Shown piece by piece: positions 21,446-33,149 of a DNA stretch of 64,000 nt (the stretch's first letter is position 1; each line of letters begins with the position of its first letter). A program made the position numbers and the translations under genes. Origin of the DNA: Filosporella fistucella (lineage: Eukaryota > Ascomycota > Leotiomycetes > Helotiales); contig JAQJZZ010000002.1 of the NCBI GenBank assembly GCA_030077755.1, positions 2,046,001-2,110,000 of the forward strand. The letters are read 5' to 3'. The notes under the pieces were generated by a model. The model searched no databases. It was not told the origin of the DNA and saw only the letters and a list, made by a program, of their open reading frames with translations.

Positions 21446-22833
21446 TCAAGTCTGCTTTTCTCCCATTGTTGAATTTCCAAGGCGCCTCACTTTGTTTTCT
21501 CCATCCCACACTCCAGCCGCCTTGAGATCAGGCCCGATGTTGGACTTGATATCATGGCAGGTCCATGTAGTATCTTTCCCTTCGAGCCAAGGTCTGAACA
21601 GCTGAGATAATTCTTCTGCGTGTGCAGTCCTTTCGAAACTTGTGTGGCTGGCAATGTGATTGCAAAAGCCATCGATAAACCAGTAAAGCCCCTCCATCTT
21701 CACTTCCTTACATATTGGGCAGATAACAATGGTTGAAGGAATGGCACGATAAGGGTCGCCCGAAACTGACACAATTGCTTCATAGCCTTTTGAAATTTGT
21801 AGCATGTCGTGGGATCCGTAGTGCAGCATCAGGTCGCTTAGGATATTACGATGCTTCTCAGAGTTACTACGGAAGCTACACCCCAGGAATGCCAGTGCGC
21901 AATTCTTTGTACTTTCAAAGAGCCATGAGTTGTCAGGAAGTTGTGTTTGTCGCAGACCAATGCTCTGCATGGAGAGCCGGGCGCTTTTCATGCCCGGTTT
22001 GCTGAGGTCGATCTGACTGTGATTGTCATTGTGATGAGCAGAAAGCTCAGACAAATCCAAGGGAACTCTGCGACAACCTTTAATGGGGCACACAAAGATG
22101 TGAGCTTGGCTGTGATGCTTTCTCGCATGCTCGTTGAACTTGTCCTCCCGTGGAAAGGGGATAGCAACTCGCTTGCATTCGGAGACTGAGCACAAGATCT
22201 CGAGTCCCGCGCCGTGAACGTTGGCTTCATGTCGTCGTAGCTCGTAATTCCTAGGAAAAGTAAATTTGCATCCAGCGTGAGAACATGGTATTCTCGGCTT
22301 TTTTGACGACTTGTTTTTAGATATCTTGGAACTTTTTGTTGCAGTCAAGTTCAAGTTTGAGGGTTGGTATTTGACAAGGTCTTCATTGTTGAGGCTGGCC
22401 CCAAAACCATTCTCCAGGAAATCATCGGATGAAAGATTGTCTCCAAAGCCAGTTGCTTGCTTCCCAGAAAAGTGAGTGTCCAGGTCGGAATAATCGTGTT
22501 GTAGCGGATCCAGCAGTTCTGATATTTGGAGACTAAACATCCCATCCCCAGAGATTGCCTCAAGCTGGGGTGTAGCAAACGGTGTGAAGTCTGCTTGAGA
22601 TTGCAGGACCCGTGTGGTGTGTTGAATACCCCACACATTTTGGAAGCTGTTGCTCCCAGCTTTCCGATGTCGGGGAGCCGAGGTGACATAATGTGAACGG
22701 AAAGTCGCCCTCGAAAATTAGTTAGTTTTTTTTTAAGAACTCACCTGTCGCCCCAAGCCTCCGAACCCATATCATCCAACGAAGTATCCTGGAATTCCCA
22801 TGGTTCAGGCAGCTGAAAGTCGCCCTGATCCAT
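21446..22833 (-). CDS. C2H2 zinc-finger protein
   Basis: Two exons, 22833-22745 and 22646-21446, give 429 aa; the ATG at 22833 opens MDQGDFQLPEPWEFQDTS. After an acidic, disordered N-terminus comes a basic KNKSSKKPR patch and three consecutive Cys/His units: CSHAGCKFTFPRNYELRRHE (a classic C2H2 with linker), CSVSECKRVAIPF...HARKHH and CPIKGCRRVPLDLSEL..H..NH. A further CPICKEVKMEG...CNHIASH cluster lies about 130 residues on. The layout is that of Leotiomycete/Sordariomycete C2H2 proteins often annotated as transcription factors; DNA target unknown. The acidic N-terminus could be an activation region. No partner is suggested by the neighbours. Confidence 0.85.
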
Positions 22834-23550
22834 CGTTTCGAGTGATAGGCTGTTGATTGAGGGTGATATGCAGCCACTTCGAAAGTGAGGCGAGCAACCG
22901 AAGAGTGGTAGTCGGTGAGGAGGAAGGCTGGAGGTTTCGAGGTGGGCGATGTGAAAAGTTTTGGTGTGCGAAAGGTGGAAAGTTAGAGAGGGAAGGTGGT
23001 TTCCTTTATCTTCTGGCTGCTGTAGATTGTGTAAGGGCGATGGGTCGAGTTAGCTGGCAGGGGGTTTCTTGCTGATGTCTTGCTGGTGATGTCGTGGAAT
23101 CTGGAAGTCTGGGCAGCCTGACGATTGTCACTTTTGTGACTGATCGGGCTGTTACTTGAGGCTCCGTTAATGTCTTTGTCATCATGATCATCTGTCCATC
23201 CCCTGCCAGAATCCCTTTGGACGGTGTGTCGGTACGTTATCAAGTGATGTTGCGAGTGATGTCACATGACATGCCAAATGCTACCTACCTACCTGTCCAC
23301 GGTCTGCGAGTACAGTACCTGTTCAAGTTTACATCCGGATTTCTTGCTAAAAAAAAAAACATCAATACCGTATATCAAAAAGCTTATTAAGTTGATCAAG
23401 TCCTCCATCGAGTCTACATAAGTCTAAGTATACCATTAAGCTTTGATAAAAAAGTATCCGAAAATCTACTCTCACCTAAGAATAAAGAGCGGAGGAAATA
23501 CCGTTCGCACTCTTCTTCTCCGTGATTTGCTTTTGGTGGTTATTCTAAGC
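22834..23550. other. Intergenic region upstream of the C2H2 gene
   Basis: Holds the C2H2 promoter and the 3' end region of the LysM gene. A short (TACC)3-type repeat, CTACCTACCTACC, occurs near 23281, and A-rich tracts near 23350. No gene seen. Confidence 0.45.
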
Positions 23551-24938
23551 CTATTCTACGCATTGCGAATACCACTCGCTAGCAGCAACACATTTGTAAT
23601 TCTTAGAGCATAAAGTTGGCCCGGTCCAGCCAATACCACCACATTTTTCTATCTGCAGTCAGCAAACATCCACTTCCAGATCGAGATTTACTCACCCCAT
23701 GGAGCAGCTAAGACGATAGAATCAGTCGAGGCACTCGTCAACGTGGTTGTAGATGTTGAAGAGGCAGCTGAAGTGGGAGCTCCATCAGAAAATGGCTGGC
23801 ACGAATACCAGTACCCACTCCCAATACACAAGTGTCCAGTTCCGCATTGGGTAATACCAGTATATCCCGTTCCTCCACACTGACCCCAGGCGGTTTGTGT
23901 CGGACCAGGTGGATCGACTACGTTCGCAGCAGCAGTAGTTTTCTTCTCTTGGCTCTGAGAGACTGTAGGGGATGTAGAAGCAGCATCAGCAGAGCTTTCT
24001 CCTGTTCCTACACACACATAGTAATTTGCCCAGATATTTCCGCACTGTGAGCCAATAGCTCGATTCCAGGCTACCAATTGGTCACGGGTGATACCTTGAG
24101 AGGCTCCAATCTTGTCACAATCATCACCTGATTTGGCGAGATAGAATTTATTGCAGTTTGTAACCATGCCGCTTTGGACTGCTGCGGGAGTACTGATGGT
24201 CTGTGGAGAAGAAGTTGCAGGTGGAGTCAAGAATGGTGATACTGTTAGTGGAGGGGTAGTGTTTTGACCCGGCTCCTTAGTTGCTGAGGATTTGTCTTTA
24301 GACTCTGATTTTGAAACAGATGAGGGAGAAGCAGATACGCTATTGGATGCGCTTTGAGTAATAGTCTGTTCCAAGTTTGTCAGGAAGTCGCTACGCCAAT
24401 AGTAAAACAGACACTTACCACTGCAGGACCATATTTAGTTGCAGTTGTTTTGCCCTTGACACTTAAACAAGAGCAAGCACTTGAGAGTCGGAACCCCGCG
24501 TTGTTACCATCTAAACAAATATTAGCATCTACAATTTGCTCTGGATCATCTTCGGCATCCTACTATTTGAGGTACAAGCTGCTGCTAATTTGGCAGGAGT
24601 CACTTGCGGGCCAGAACCAATAATTGGTGCCCGTGTAGGAGAAATAGTAGCAGTTCCAGAAACAGTGCTATTTCTTCATCAGTATATGGCTTCATTCAAA
24701 GATTTATACCTTCGGAGACTTACACTGAAGGAGTTACAACCACAGTCTCAACGAGGAACGTACTACAGAACGAACTCGCGACCACACTATTGCCAGAGGC
24801 TTGCATTGCTCTATCACAATTATTACCGCAATCGCGCTTCTGCATCATTTTAAAATGCTGATGAAATGGTTTCTTGGACATTTGACCTGCTAAAGCTCCA
24901 TGAATCAAAGCGAATGAGGCAAGGGTAGAAAACAACAT
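23551..24938 (-). CDS. Secreted LysM protein with two CBM1 carbohydrate-binding modules
   Basis: Five exons, 24938-24724, 24667-24604, 24559-24419, 24365-23696 and 23648-23551, give 395 aa. A signal peptide ([18 protein letters not shown]) is followed by a Cys-pattern region ([10 protein letters not shown]...SFC; ICLDGNN...SACSCLS) and a Ser/Thr/Pro linker. Next is a fungal LysM ([20 protein letters not shown]...[17 protein letters not shown]). Then come CBM1-1 ([21 protein letters not shown]...YWYSCQP), a second linker, and CBM1-2 in the last exon ([13 protein letters not shown]...EWYSQC). LysM binds chitin oligomers; CBM1 binds crystalline cellulose and sometimes chitin. No catalytic domain is seen, so it is a binding protein: a candidate LysM effector or a wall/plant-polymer tether. 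It would act outside the cell. Confidence 0.88.
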
Positions 24939-26318
24939 CTTAGCGATTTGAAAATGCAAATCTGATCGATGACTTGGCAGGAATATTATCCAATGAGGAG
25001 AGAAAAGTAGAATCTCTGGGATCTCATGATTTATATGTTTCTTGCTTTGTGATGCAATGTCTCGCTGCATAGAATGAAATTTTTGTTGCAAATCCAGCGG
25101 GGACAAAGCATTGTTGGGCGAGACCCTGATGGCCAGCTGCGTGGCTTGAGGTCTTTGTTTGAGGAGTACGGAATTTGATGAGAGTTTTTCATATTATGCA
25201 TGTGATCATTATGGGGCGCTGTCATAAAGTCTAGAACTTACATTTTATGTAGTGATTATCTATTTTTGGAAGGGGGGTTGGGCAGGCTATTGTAGCAACA
25301 TATCGAGCATTTTGAAATCTCAACGAAAACGACGTAACTTATGCCTCAAGATATAACCTCTTGCCGTTAATCCCTGTGTCAGACTGTAATTTTGGTCTAC
25401 TCTATCTGCACAATGACAAGATCGCCTTCACAGCGAGCATAAATTCCCTTTCAAATGTCACGATCAGTCACCGAAGTACAAGTTCTCCAGTAGTGACTGA
25501 CAGCTTTATCCGTCTGGATTTCAAGATTGCCTTACCTGACTGCCTCTTGAATGTTATACCCAAATGCACCCTTAACAAAATTATCACGTCAACCGAAGGT
25601 TTCGTGGACATCAGGCGACTCCATGCAGGAAGTGCAACGTCTACCAAAACACTTCAAACCTGCAACACAAAAATCGAACAATAAATACATTTCCTAGCTG
25701 TATTAGAGTCTTCAGACAAATTTGTAATGATGATATACTGTAATTCATTTTCTGCCTTGTCAAGGGCCATATAGTTCGAAGTGTCTGGAATCGGATGCGA
25801 CAAGTTCTGCTCTCATAATACCTGACTAGTGGACCTTCCACAGCGGCTACTAACACTAATAGGCACCGCTACCTTCTCATACTCTAGGAATTTTGCTTAC
25901 TTACGTATCCCGAAACTCTTTTTGATATCTATGTATCGTAGCTTGAGTCTCTCTGAACGATTGAAAGTTCGAAAGAGAACGCAGCAATTTGCTCCTATCT
26001 AAATCAAATCGAACTTGGCTCAACGAGTAAACTCAAAGATTATTAGGATGAAATGAGAATTGTGGAATTGTAGTCAATCATCTTGAGGCTTCTCGTCACA
26101 CTTATTCAATAGGTCGACTATATGTGGATATGATGCCAGCCTTCCAAGCGTAAAGTTGTGGCTGAAAATGCCGTGCTGCAAGCCAACGATGCGAAGCGAC
26201 AGGCGCTTGCGATCAGCTCTTCCCACTCCAGGCTCCCAATTATCTACCATCTACCATACATTTGAGCCGACAAGACAATAGGATTAGTTTGAATATCCCC
26301 ACTCAAGACAACCATATT
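24939..26318. other. Intergenic region
   Basis: About 1.4 kb. The frame at 25361-25684 lacks any family signature and is not called. Otherwise nothing seen beyond AT-rich stretches. Confidence 0.45.
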
Positions 26319-27021
26319 ATGTCCGTCGTGCCAGCGTTCTCAGGCACATGGCATCTACAATGCACTACAAGGAATTGTTGGGAAGGGAAGCGAAATGTGC
26401 TTGCTTCGGTCAATGACGCCGAGCTGATATCTTACATGTACCAAGATCTCGAAAGTGCCGAGATTCATACTTGTAGTGAACGTCTCTTGCAAGTGATTGG
26501 ACAAGGAAGGGATGGAAAGTTGGAAAGTTGGATGAGAGAGACAGAAGCGGGAATTGAAGACGAATCCGGTAAGAGACTCCGTTTTGCTTATCCGTATCAA
26601 TGTCAGGATTAATACCAGAATGAAATCTCGGATCTCGATTAATAGATGCTGATTCGAGTCTTCTACTCAAGGCGAAATACGAGCTGATATCCGAACGCGG
26701 TGGCTGGCTATCAAAGTCACAAATTCAGATCTCGCTCCCGGATTCGACATAATTTGTAGTCGGCAGCGAGAGATCAAAGATGAAACAGTGCAGGAGATTC
26801 ATAACCTGCTCTCTTCTGAAGCTTCCAAAATCTCTGACGGCGCGGTGGCATCGCTTTCAAGAGTATTAAATGACAATGCACAAGGCTCGGAGCTGACATA
26901 CTGGCATGACCACCGAAGAAAAGAACGAGATGAGAAGACTGGGAAAGAGCAGGGAATTTCAGAGACTTTGGTATATGATGACTCGAAGAAGAGTAATCGT
27001 TCAAGATGTGGGATTCAATAG
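26319..27021 (+). CDS. Hypothetical protein (two exons)
   Basis: Exons 26319-26568 and 26672-27021 join in phase to 199 aa, starting MSVVPAFSGTWHLQC. The joined product has moderate charge and a predicted helical C-terminal half (EIRADIRTRWLAIKVTN...VQEIHNLLSSEASK), ending in a Lys/Arg/Asp/Glu-rich tail. No signal peptide or membrane segment is present and I do not recognise the family. Support comes from GTAAGA and CTCAAG splice sites that keep the frame open, and from good codon-level coherence in both exons. The intron of 103 nt is long for this window. A shorter choice of acceptor (ATTAATAG at about 26636-26643) runs into a stop. Confidence 0.5.
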
Positions 27022-27902
27022 TTAGTAGATGGATGAAGATGTTAATTAGCTGGAAGATGTCAGTGCAAAACAACTTTCCAGGAAATATGGAGATGATGTA
27101 GATAAATCGTAATGCAAACGAACTCCACGGCGATGTCAAAACGGTCTCTCCGTATATATTGATTTGAATACACATAAAGCTCAAGTAATATAAGCAAACG
27201 TAGGTGTAGAGGGTGGAATTTCATATGCATCACAACGACTGTTCCAGCTAGACTTTTCGTCGTTACGAAGCTTCAAGACTTCACACCAGTCTTGAACATC
27301 GCCCTCTAAATTATTGAATCGAGCCTATTTAACAAGATGTAAGTAGCAAAACAACACCTAGCAATTGAGAGGGGAAAAAGAACGATGTCCAGCGATGTGG
27401 GGAATAGATACAGTATGGCGGGGAGCAGAAACGACTCACGATATTGGCATCATGTTTGGGGGTAATATTTATATGTTATAGAGTTGTTCAACAACATTTG
27501 GAACAATCTGTCTTCATAAAACCTGTCTTTAGGTGGAATGGAAAGAACCTCCTAAGGAAATAACGGGCATCACGTGATCCCCACAAGCGTCTGTTCTCCA
27601 GCCCGAGATTGATCGGCTGGTAGGCAGCTTTCTCTCGCCAAATAAACGTAAAATCGTTCTCCATATCCAGATCTCTAGGACTTTGGGTATAGTAAACGCC
27701 GATATTTCCGGGGCATTATGATGTACCCCAAATCTAGCACATTTCTCCATGGGGATAATACTAGCAGCTAGAATCACGTCCTAGTGGACAGTCAAATGTC
27801 CCTATCCTGTCGGGCAGAGAGGGTGTAAGTAAACAGTTTCCTGCTATCAGTCATATCTCTCTTTACTGTCTATATGTCTCGAGGGGATACATATTGCCCG
27901 TC
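27022..27902. other. Intergenic region
   Basis: No gene supported on either strand. The minus frames 26774-27184 and 27529-27777 are not family-like. Confidence 0.45.
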
Positions 27903-28891
27903 ATGTCTTCATATCCCGCAGCCCGACCAAATAATGGTAAGTCACGCACCACCAATACTGATCCTGTTCCCAATTGACTTTCCCAGGAACCGAATTTACA
28001 AAGATTCGACACAATGATACCTACCCCGCCATCGACCCCGCCACGAAATCAGATCATACAGGACATTATGTCTTCATAACTGGCGCATCGAAAGGAGTAG
28101 GACGAGCAACTGCTATTGCATTTGCACAAGCTGGCGCTGCGGGCATAGCTATTGGCGCACGATCAGACTTATCGACCTTGGAGAACGAAATCGCATCTGC
28201 CTCAACAGCAGCAGGCAAGAAATCACCACTCGTACTGAAATTGAAACTCGATGTCACGGACGAAAACGATACTGTAAATGCTGCGAAGGAAGTAGAGAAG
28301 GTGTTTGGGAAACTGGATATTTTGATCAACAACGCAGGCTATCTAGACGCCTGGGAACCCATTGCAGATACGAAGACAGATGTATACTGGCAGAATTATG
28401 AGATTAATATCAAAGGAGTATACTTGGTATCAAAGGCACTCCTGCCACTGATGTTGAAGGGAGGAGAGAAGACAATTGTGAATCTGAGTAGCCGAGGAGC
28501 ACATTCTTTGACCAAGGGTGGAAGTGGATATCAGAATACCAAATTTGCTGTAATCAGATTCGCAGAGCATCTGATGGCTGATTATGCTGATCAAGGACTG
28601 CTGGCTTACTCTGTTCATCCTTGCGGTTTTGCCACAGAGCTGGGGAAGAATATGCCTGAATCGTTGCATTTTGGTAGGTTGTCCTCCATTCTCTGGTTAG
28701 GCGAAGCTGACAAGCTAGTATTCACTGATACACTTCAAATCGCGTCCGATACGATGTGTTTTCTAACTGCTCAAAGGAGGGAATGGCTAGGTGGTAGGTA
28801 TATTGATTGTTGTTGGGACATGCCAGAGTTTCTGAGCAGAGAGACGGAGATTGTTGATGGAGATAAGTTGAAGTTCAGGATGATCTTTTAA
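27903..28891 (+). CDS. Short-chain dehydrogenase/reductase
   Basis: Three exons, 27903-27936, 27987-28673 and 28719-28891, give 297 aa. Visible SDR landmarks are the Rossmann motif TGASKGVGRA, then KLDVTD, LDILINNAG, the serine in IVNLSSRGA, and the catalytic pair in YQNTK. PCGFATELGKNMPE follows, which is the substrate-loop region. The last part (FLTAQRREWLGGRYIDC.WDMPEF) is typical of a fungal SDR subgroup often sited in secondary-metabolite neighbourhoods. It uses NAD(P)H in the cytosol on an unknown carbonyl or alcohol. The second intron (45 nt) is a multiple of three and open, so retention would add 15 residues in frame rather than break the protein. Confidence 0.88.
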
Positions 28892-30255
28892 GATGCCACA
28901 TACATCCTTTCTATCAAATTCATGATCCAGGACATGCTTTGAACTAACGAAATATCTGCGATGGGGATGAGAATATTCGCCGGAGTATTGTTCATATTAC
29001 TCAATGCGTATTGGATGCTACGTCCACTCAGAAAACATATCTTGGCTGCTAAGTGTATGGCCGCCAATATGAATTGTTTTGTCGATACTTTGATAATGTT
29101 TTCTAGAGCTGGTACTGTAGTAGCAGCTACGCTTATGTTACATGGTAGTATACTCTGTGTAGAGTTCTCCTCCGCTGGATATCTTGTCGCTTGAGACGGT
29201 GAAGCTTCATGGGGGCCAGCGAGCCGTCGATGTCGCCCCTCGTACCGATGAAGGAGCTACTCCACTGATCCGAATCCTTCTCAACCCATTTTTCCTAGCT
29301 CTTCACCATTGCCCTTTTCCTGCCGTGGCGGGGCGAAGTGTCGCTGCAGCTCCAATACCTACGGATTCAGAATTCTCATTGGACTTTCTACGCTTGTTGG
29401 ACCTTTCTTCGCGGTCGATAGGTACGGTGTAAAAGAGGAGTACCCTACGACGGTATGAAACGATGCCGGTGATGCTCCTGCAGCTTTTATGTCGGGTCAG
29501 GCTGAATGACAATCAATGTCTACTCTCCGTACCTCTAGATACCGACCTACACAATGCTGTTGGGGACAAAGAAGTGTTCATGCTCCAACAGCAACTGATT
29601 TATTGCTATATTACCAGGTCGCATATTTGGACACAGGATGAGCCAATTTCTCCTGTCGCCATATCGTTTCTCAGCCCACAAGCGGGGAAGTGGATCCTGA
29701 CCAGCTGCGCCCGTAGCATTACCATGGTATCGGGATTCTCAGTGGGCTTCCTTTCCCACAGATAAGACGATTATGTCGCCAAAGGGTTGCAAGTGTGGTC
29801 AATATTCCCTCTTTTTCCCTCAAGGTTGTTATGTGCCGTAAGCCTGCTTTTTCCTCTTGTTGGTGTTTTACATGTTTAGGGACATGACCTCGAGATATAT
29901 CCAATTGATCAGAAACTGCAGGAAATTTCCGTTCCTCCAAAGTCAACGAAAATTTCTGGCTTCGGGAATATAAGCTCGAAGCAACCCTCCCATCACTGTC
30001 CCCTGTGACGCCAAGGTTACGCTTCGCTCCTTCCAACTAAACAGTTTGACCAAGTGTTTGAAGTAGGCAATCTGCAATCCTGATACCAGTATTTACAACC
30101 TTGCCAATCACGGGAAAGTGGTGGCAACTGCATATAGTGTCGCGTCTTCCAACAGATGGCGCCCAAGCTGGGAGTGTTGGTGATAGAGTTCATTACGTGG
30201 CTGCAGATGTTGGCATTGATTTGTTGCTGAATGAAGATGCCTCCCTTGTTTTCTA

Positions 30256-30281
30256 CCCAGCTCAAGGCAGCTCTTGATCTG
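30256..30281 (+). promoter_or_regulatory. Shared promoter element, copy 1
   Basis: ACCCAGCTCAAGGCAGC followed by TCTTGATCT lies 58 bp before TATAAAAG (30314-30321) and 187 bp before the ATG at 30443. The same 17-mer precedes the gene at 32340 with almost the same spacing. Confidence 0.65.
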
Positions 30282-30313
30282 TAAAACATCAACTACTTTT
30301 ACTATCAGAAGTG

Positions 30314-30321
30314 TATAAAAG
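30314..30321 (+). promoter_or_regulatory. TATA box
   Basis: TATAAAAG lies 129 bp before the start codon at 30443; the leader between them is A/C-rich as in many strongly expressed fungal genes. Confidence 0.6.
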
Positions 30322-30442
30322 GTGTATCGACCGTCAAGGAATGTCGTTCCTCACCAGCAGCACAAAACATCATCTTCTTCAATCACACAAGACAAGCAAA
30401 CATCGTCCACATTCTACTCAAATCATTTCACTAGCCTTCAAC

Positions 30443-30652
30443 ATGAAGTCCTTCAGCTCTACCGCGGTCATCGTTGCGATGCTTCTCTCAGTTGTGTCTG
30501 CTATCCCAATGGTCGCCGAGCGAGCTGCTGATATGACCGACGCTCCCTTCATTGAGGTGACCGCTGCTCCTGTCGCCGATGTGACCGCCGCCCCCATCGC
30601 CATTGCGACCCTTGCGCCAGTCATTTACGATGACTATTCGGAGAGTTTTTAG
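30443..30652 (+). CDS. Small secreted repeat peptide
   Basis: Single exon, 69 aa. The start is taken at MKSFSSTAVIVAMLLSV because a clean signal peptide follows, with likely cleavage after VSA near residue 19. The mature part contains an imperfect repeat of the type (V/E)VTAAPxADVTAAPIAIATLAP, with acidic and tyrosine residues at the end (YDDYSESF) and no cysteine. It resembles no family I know. The repeated Ala-Pro units and short length suggest a secreted structural or processed peptide. The promoter is strong-looking (TATAAAAG, pyrimidine/A-rich leader) and shares an element with the secreted-protein gene 1.9 kb downstream, so the two may be co-expressed. Confidence 0.65.
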   Translation: MKSFSSTAVIVAMLLSVVSAIPMVAERAADMTDAPFIEVTAAPVADVTAAPIAIATLAPVIYDDYSESF

Positions 30653-32133
30653 GTTTTCTATGAGAGGTGCGGGATTGGGTTCTTTGGAAACAAGATTTGT
30701 AAGCTCCCATCTACCAGTTGACATACTTTTCTGACCTTTTTATCAGTGTTTCAAGTGCGTTTTATGATTACCTGCATGTTTCCATTGGGCGAATGAGGGG
30801 AATGTATGGTCATTTCGTGGATGATTTGGAGGGCCACCCTCAGCTTCCATCGTACACATGCAAGCCGAGTGCTAAGACCTATTATGTTCCTTACTCGTGG
30901 AAGCATAATATGGAGTTTGGTGCCAAGTTCCTGTTTTGTACCTCTACTTTGTTCGTGGGATGTCTATGGGAGATCTTTTGCGTAGAACGGATCCTACATG
31001 GCATGTATATGCAATCTGTACTTCCTTTCTGTTGCTCAGAGGCGTTTAATTTTTCAAATCAAATCTGCTTCCTTGGACGTTCTTCTTGTTCCAAAATGAT
31101 GTTTTATGCTGTTTAGCTCCATGGGTTTAAATCAAATTTTCTGTCAGTTTCACCCCATCCATGGACCATCGTCTCCTGTCAAAATGATTAGGGAAATGTG
31201 GCTTTTCCTATATGATGTCATACCAGCAATTGCATGACTTGATTTAAATGCAAAATACTTCGAATGATCATACGCTGGATGTGAATGTGTACAACAGCTC
31301 GTGATGAACATCAACAGCCTCGCCAGATACCGCGCATTAAGCGACAGATCAGCTTCCTTGGTGCAACTATCTTAGTACAATTGTCCTAAACTCCTGAGCA
31401 ATTTGAGATTAGCTAACATTATATTCAAATGTAGTATTTCTCACGGGATATTTATATCGGTTCTAGTTACAAAAGCCGAGTTACATTCTGAAATTCCGCC
31501 GGTCTTCAATCATCCCAAGGTCGTCATCACCTCCAACGCCAGAAATTGCTAGTCCACTACCGTAGTAAGACGATAGAAACTATGAAGATCTCCAAATAAC
31601 ACCGGAAATTATGCATTAGTTCCGATATGGCCGCCAATGTAGGCTTTGTTTACCTTAAGGTTATCCTGCGCCACACCTCTGCTGATTCTTACTGTTGGTG
31701 GGTAGTTCGCAGGATTCGACATCGCAAATCCAGTCCATAGAGCGTGCTTATTTTTCCCAACCAACGTCCTTCGGCTGACTTTATGAATTGGCATAAGCTT
31801 AAACTCAGCCTTCTGGATCACCATGCCTCGCGACCACTTTAAGGCTGACACCCAGTTCCACTCCTACATGTTTCCATCAATAAGAAACGCATTTTCACCA
31901 TGTGGTTGGCAGATCGAGTGATCCTGATCCCATCGTAGCCTTGTTTATTTATAGAAAATGATCATAAATTTTTCCTCCTGTGCAAGTCTGCAACAATTGA
32001 TTTCTACCTGGCGGTACTCACGGTGAGGATTTCCCAAGAGGATTGCAAGTCTGCAGCTCCGCATGGACACTGAGAGTACAATGCGCTGGCGCTGATAGTG
32101 TTGCTGCATCTTGACACTCGGATGACATTTTGG

Positions 32134-32158
32134 ACCCAGCTCAAGGCAGCTTTGATCT
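32134..32158 (+). promoter_or_regulatory. Shared promoter element, copy 2
   Basis: ACCCAGCTCAAGGCAGC is identical over 17 bp to 30256-30272. It is followed by TTTGATCT (a 1-2 nt indel relative to copy 1) and lies 60 bp before TATAAAG (32194-32200). The start codon is at 32340. Confidence 0.65.
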
Positions 32159-32193
32159 CACCAACATAGAGGAAGTATCTGGAAGTCCTCGGA

Positions 32194-32200
32194 TATAAAG
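32194..32200 (+). promoter_or_regulatory. TATA box
   Basis: TATAAAG lies 146 bp before the ATG at 32340; the leader is rich in CATCATC/TCTTCTTC. Confidence 0.55.
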
Positions 32201-32339
32201 AGCACTTGACCTTCAGTCAACACACTTCTGATCATCATCACATTCTCATCTTCTTCTCAAGTCAACAGGTTTCAATCGATCAACAGTTACATCTCATCTG
32301 CTACTTAGCCCAATAACAACCCACATCTACCTCAACAAC

Positions 32340-32726
32340 ATGAGATTTCTCACCACCACCCTCGTCGCCATTGCCAGCATTCTCTCCCTCTCTTCTGCGT
32401 CTCCAACCAGCCGTCTAAACTCCAGAACCACTCCAAAAGAGATCAAAGTACTTCTCAAAGGTGCGGCAGGAGCATCATACACTGCCCACGTCCCAATAGG
32501 AAAGGTGTACGAAACTTGTAAGAATTCTAAATTTCTGTCATTCAGCCTCCCTCTAATATCATTAGGTGAGGACTTGAGCATTTCGAGCGTTTACTATGAT
32601 CATGAAATTGCGTATTGCAAGTTTGTTGGTGTCGATCAGATAACTGCTCCTCCGACTCTTGCGAATGGTGATCAAGTTGGCCCACCACAAACGATTGTCT
32701 CTATCTATTGCCAGAGCTTCGTTTAA
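32340..32726 (+). CDS. Small secreted protein
   Basis: Two exons, 32340-32517 and 32566-32726, give 112 aa. The signal peptide is MRFLTTTLVAIASILSLSSA. The mature region has three cysteines (VYETC..., AYCKF, IYCQS) and ends QTIVSIYCQSFV. The 48-nt intron is open and a multiple of three, so the unspliced frame is 128 aa; splicing joins ETC to EDLSISSVYYD. There is no known domain. The size, signal peptide and isolated gene-poor setting are those of candidate effectors or apoplastic proteins. The promoter shares a 17-bp element with the gene at 30443. Confidence 0.7.
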   Translation: MRFLTTTLVAIASILSLSSASPTSRLNSRTTPKEIKVLLKGAAGASYTAHVPIGKVYETCKNSKFLSFSLPLISLGEDLSISSVYYDHEIAYCKFVGVDQITAPPTLANGDQVGPPQTIVSIYCQSFV

Positions 32727-33149
32727 TTTGAGAGTTTCGTTGGATTTCCTTCGGTGGCGCGGAGTTTGCATTTGGTTGTAGATTTATTTCTAGAGACTGG
32801 CGCGTTTGGATGGCTCGAGAGGTTTAAGATACGGAATTGGCGTTATCACTGCGTGGTATTTTAGCCAACCTTTCAGCTGTATCTTTGGCTGGAAGGAATA
32901 TGGCTTAAACACATATGATTATATTCAAATTCTATTTTAGCTCATATTATTCTTCCTCACCTGAATTTTTTTGGCCCGAGTTGTTTGAGCTACTCACAGT
33001 TTTGGAAGAGGAAAAATATATCACAAATATACAAGTGTACGAAAGCTTGTATTAGAGATCACTCTCTAAGCAAGAACTCTACGGCCGGTCTCAAATCATG
33101 TCGCAGCATATAGCAAGCACTTTCATCTTGCATCCTCACCTAAAATGAT
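32727..33149. other. Intergenic region
   Basis: No gene seen; AT-rich. It includes the probable poly(A) region of the secreted protein gene. Confidence 0.45.

Larger units (their letters stand above)
28892..30442. other. Gene-poor stretch
   Basis: No supported gene. Frames at 28961-29194, 29463-29765 and 29719-30036 show no family features. The last 190 bp is the promoter of the small secreted protein gene at 30443. Confidence 0.45.
30653..32339. other. Gene-poor stretch
   Basis: No supported gene. A minus frame at 31609-31851 has a protein-like texture (VSRRTLVGKNKHALWTGFAM...AYIGGHIGTN) but no start or partner exon that I can join; it may be a gene relic. The final 200 bp is the promoter of the gene at 32340. 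Confidence 0.45.

Noticed and set aside
25361..25684. 107-codon plus frame
   Set aside because: No signal peptide, domain or intron evidence.
30718..31116. 132-codon plus frame
   Set aside because: Begins at a non-ATG codon, no family resemblance, random Cys placement.
31609..31851. Minus frame ending AYIGGHIGTNA
   Set aside because: Protein-like texture but no start and no joinable exon; may be a relic, not called as a gene.
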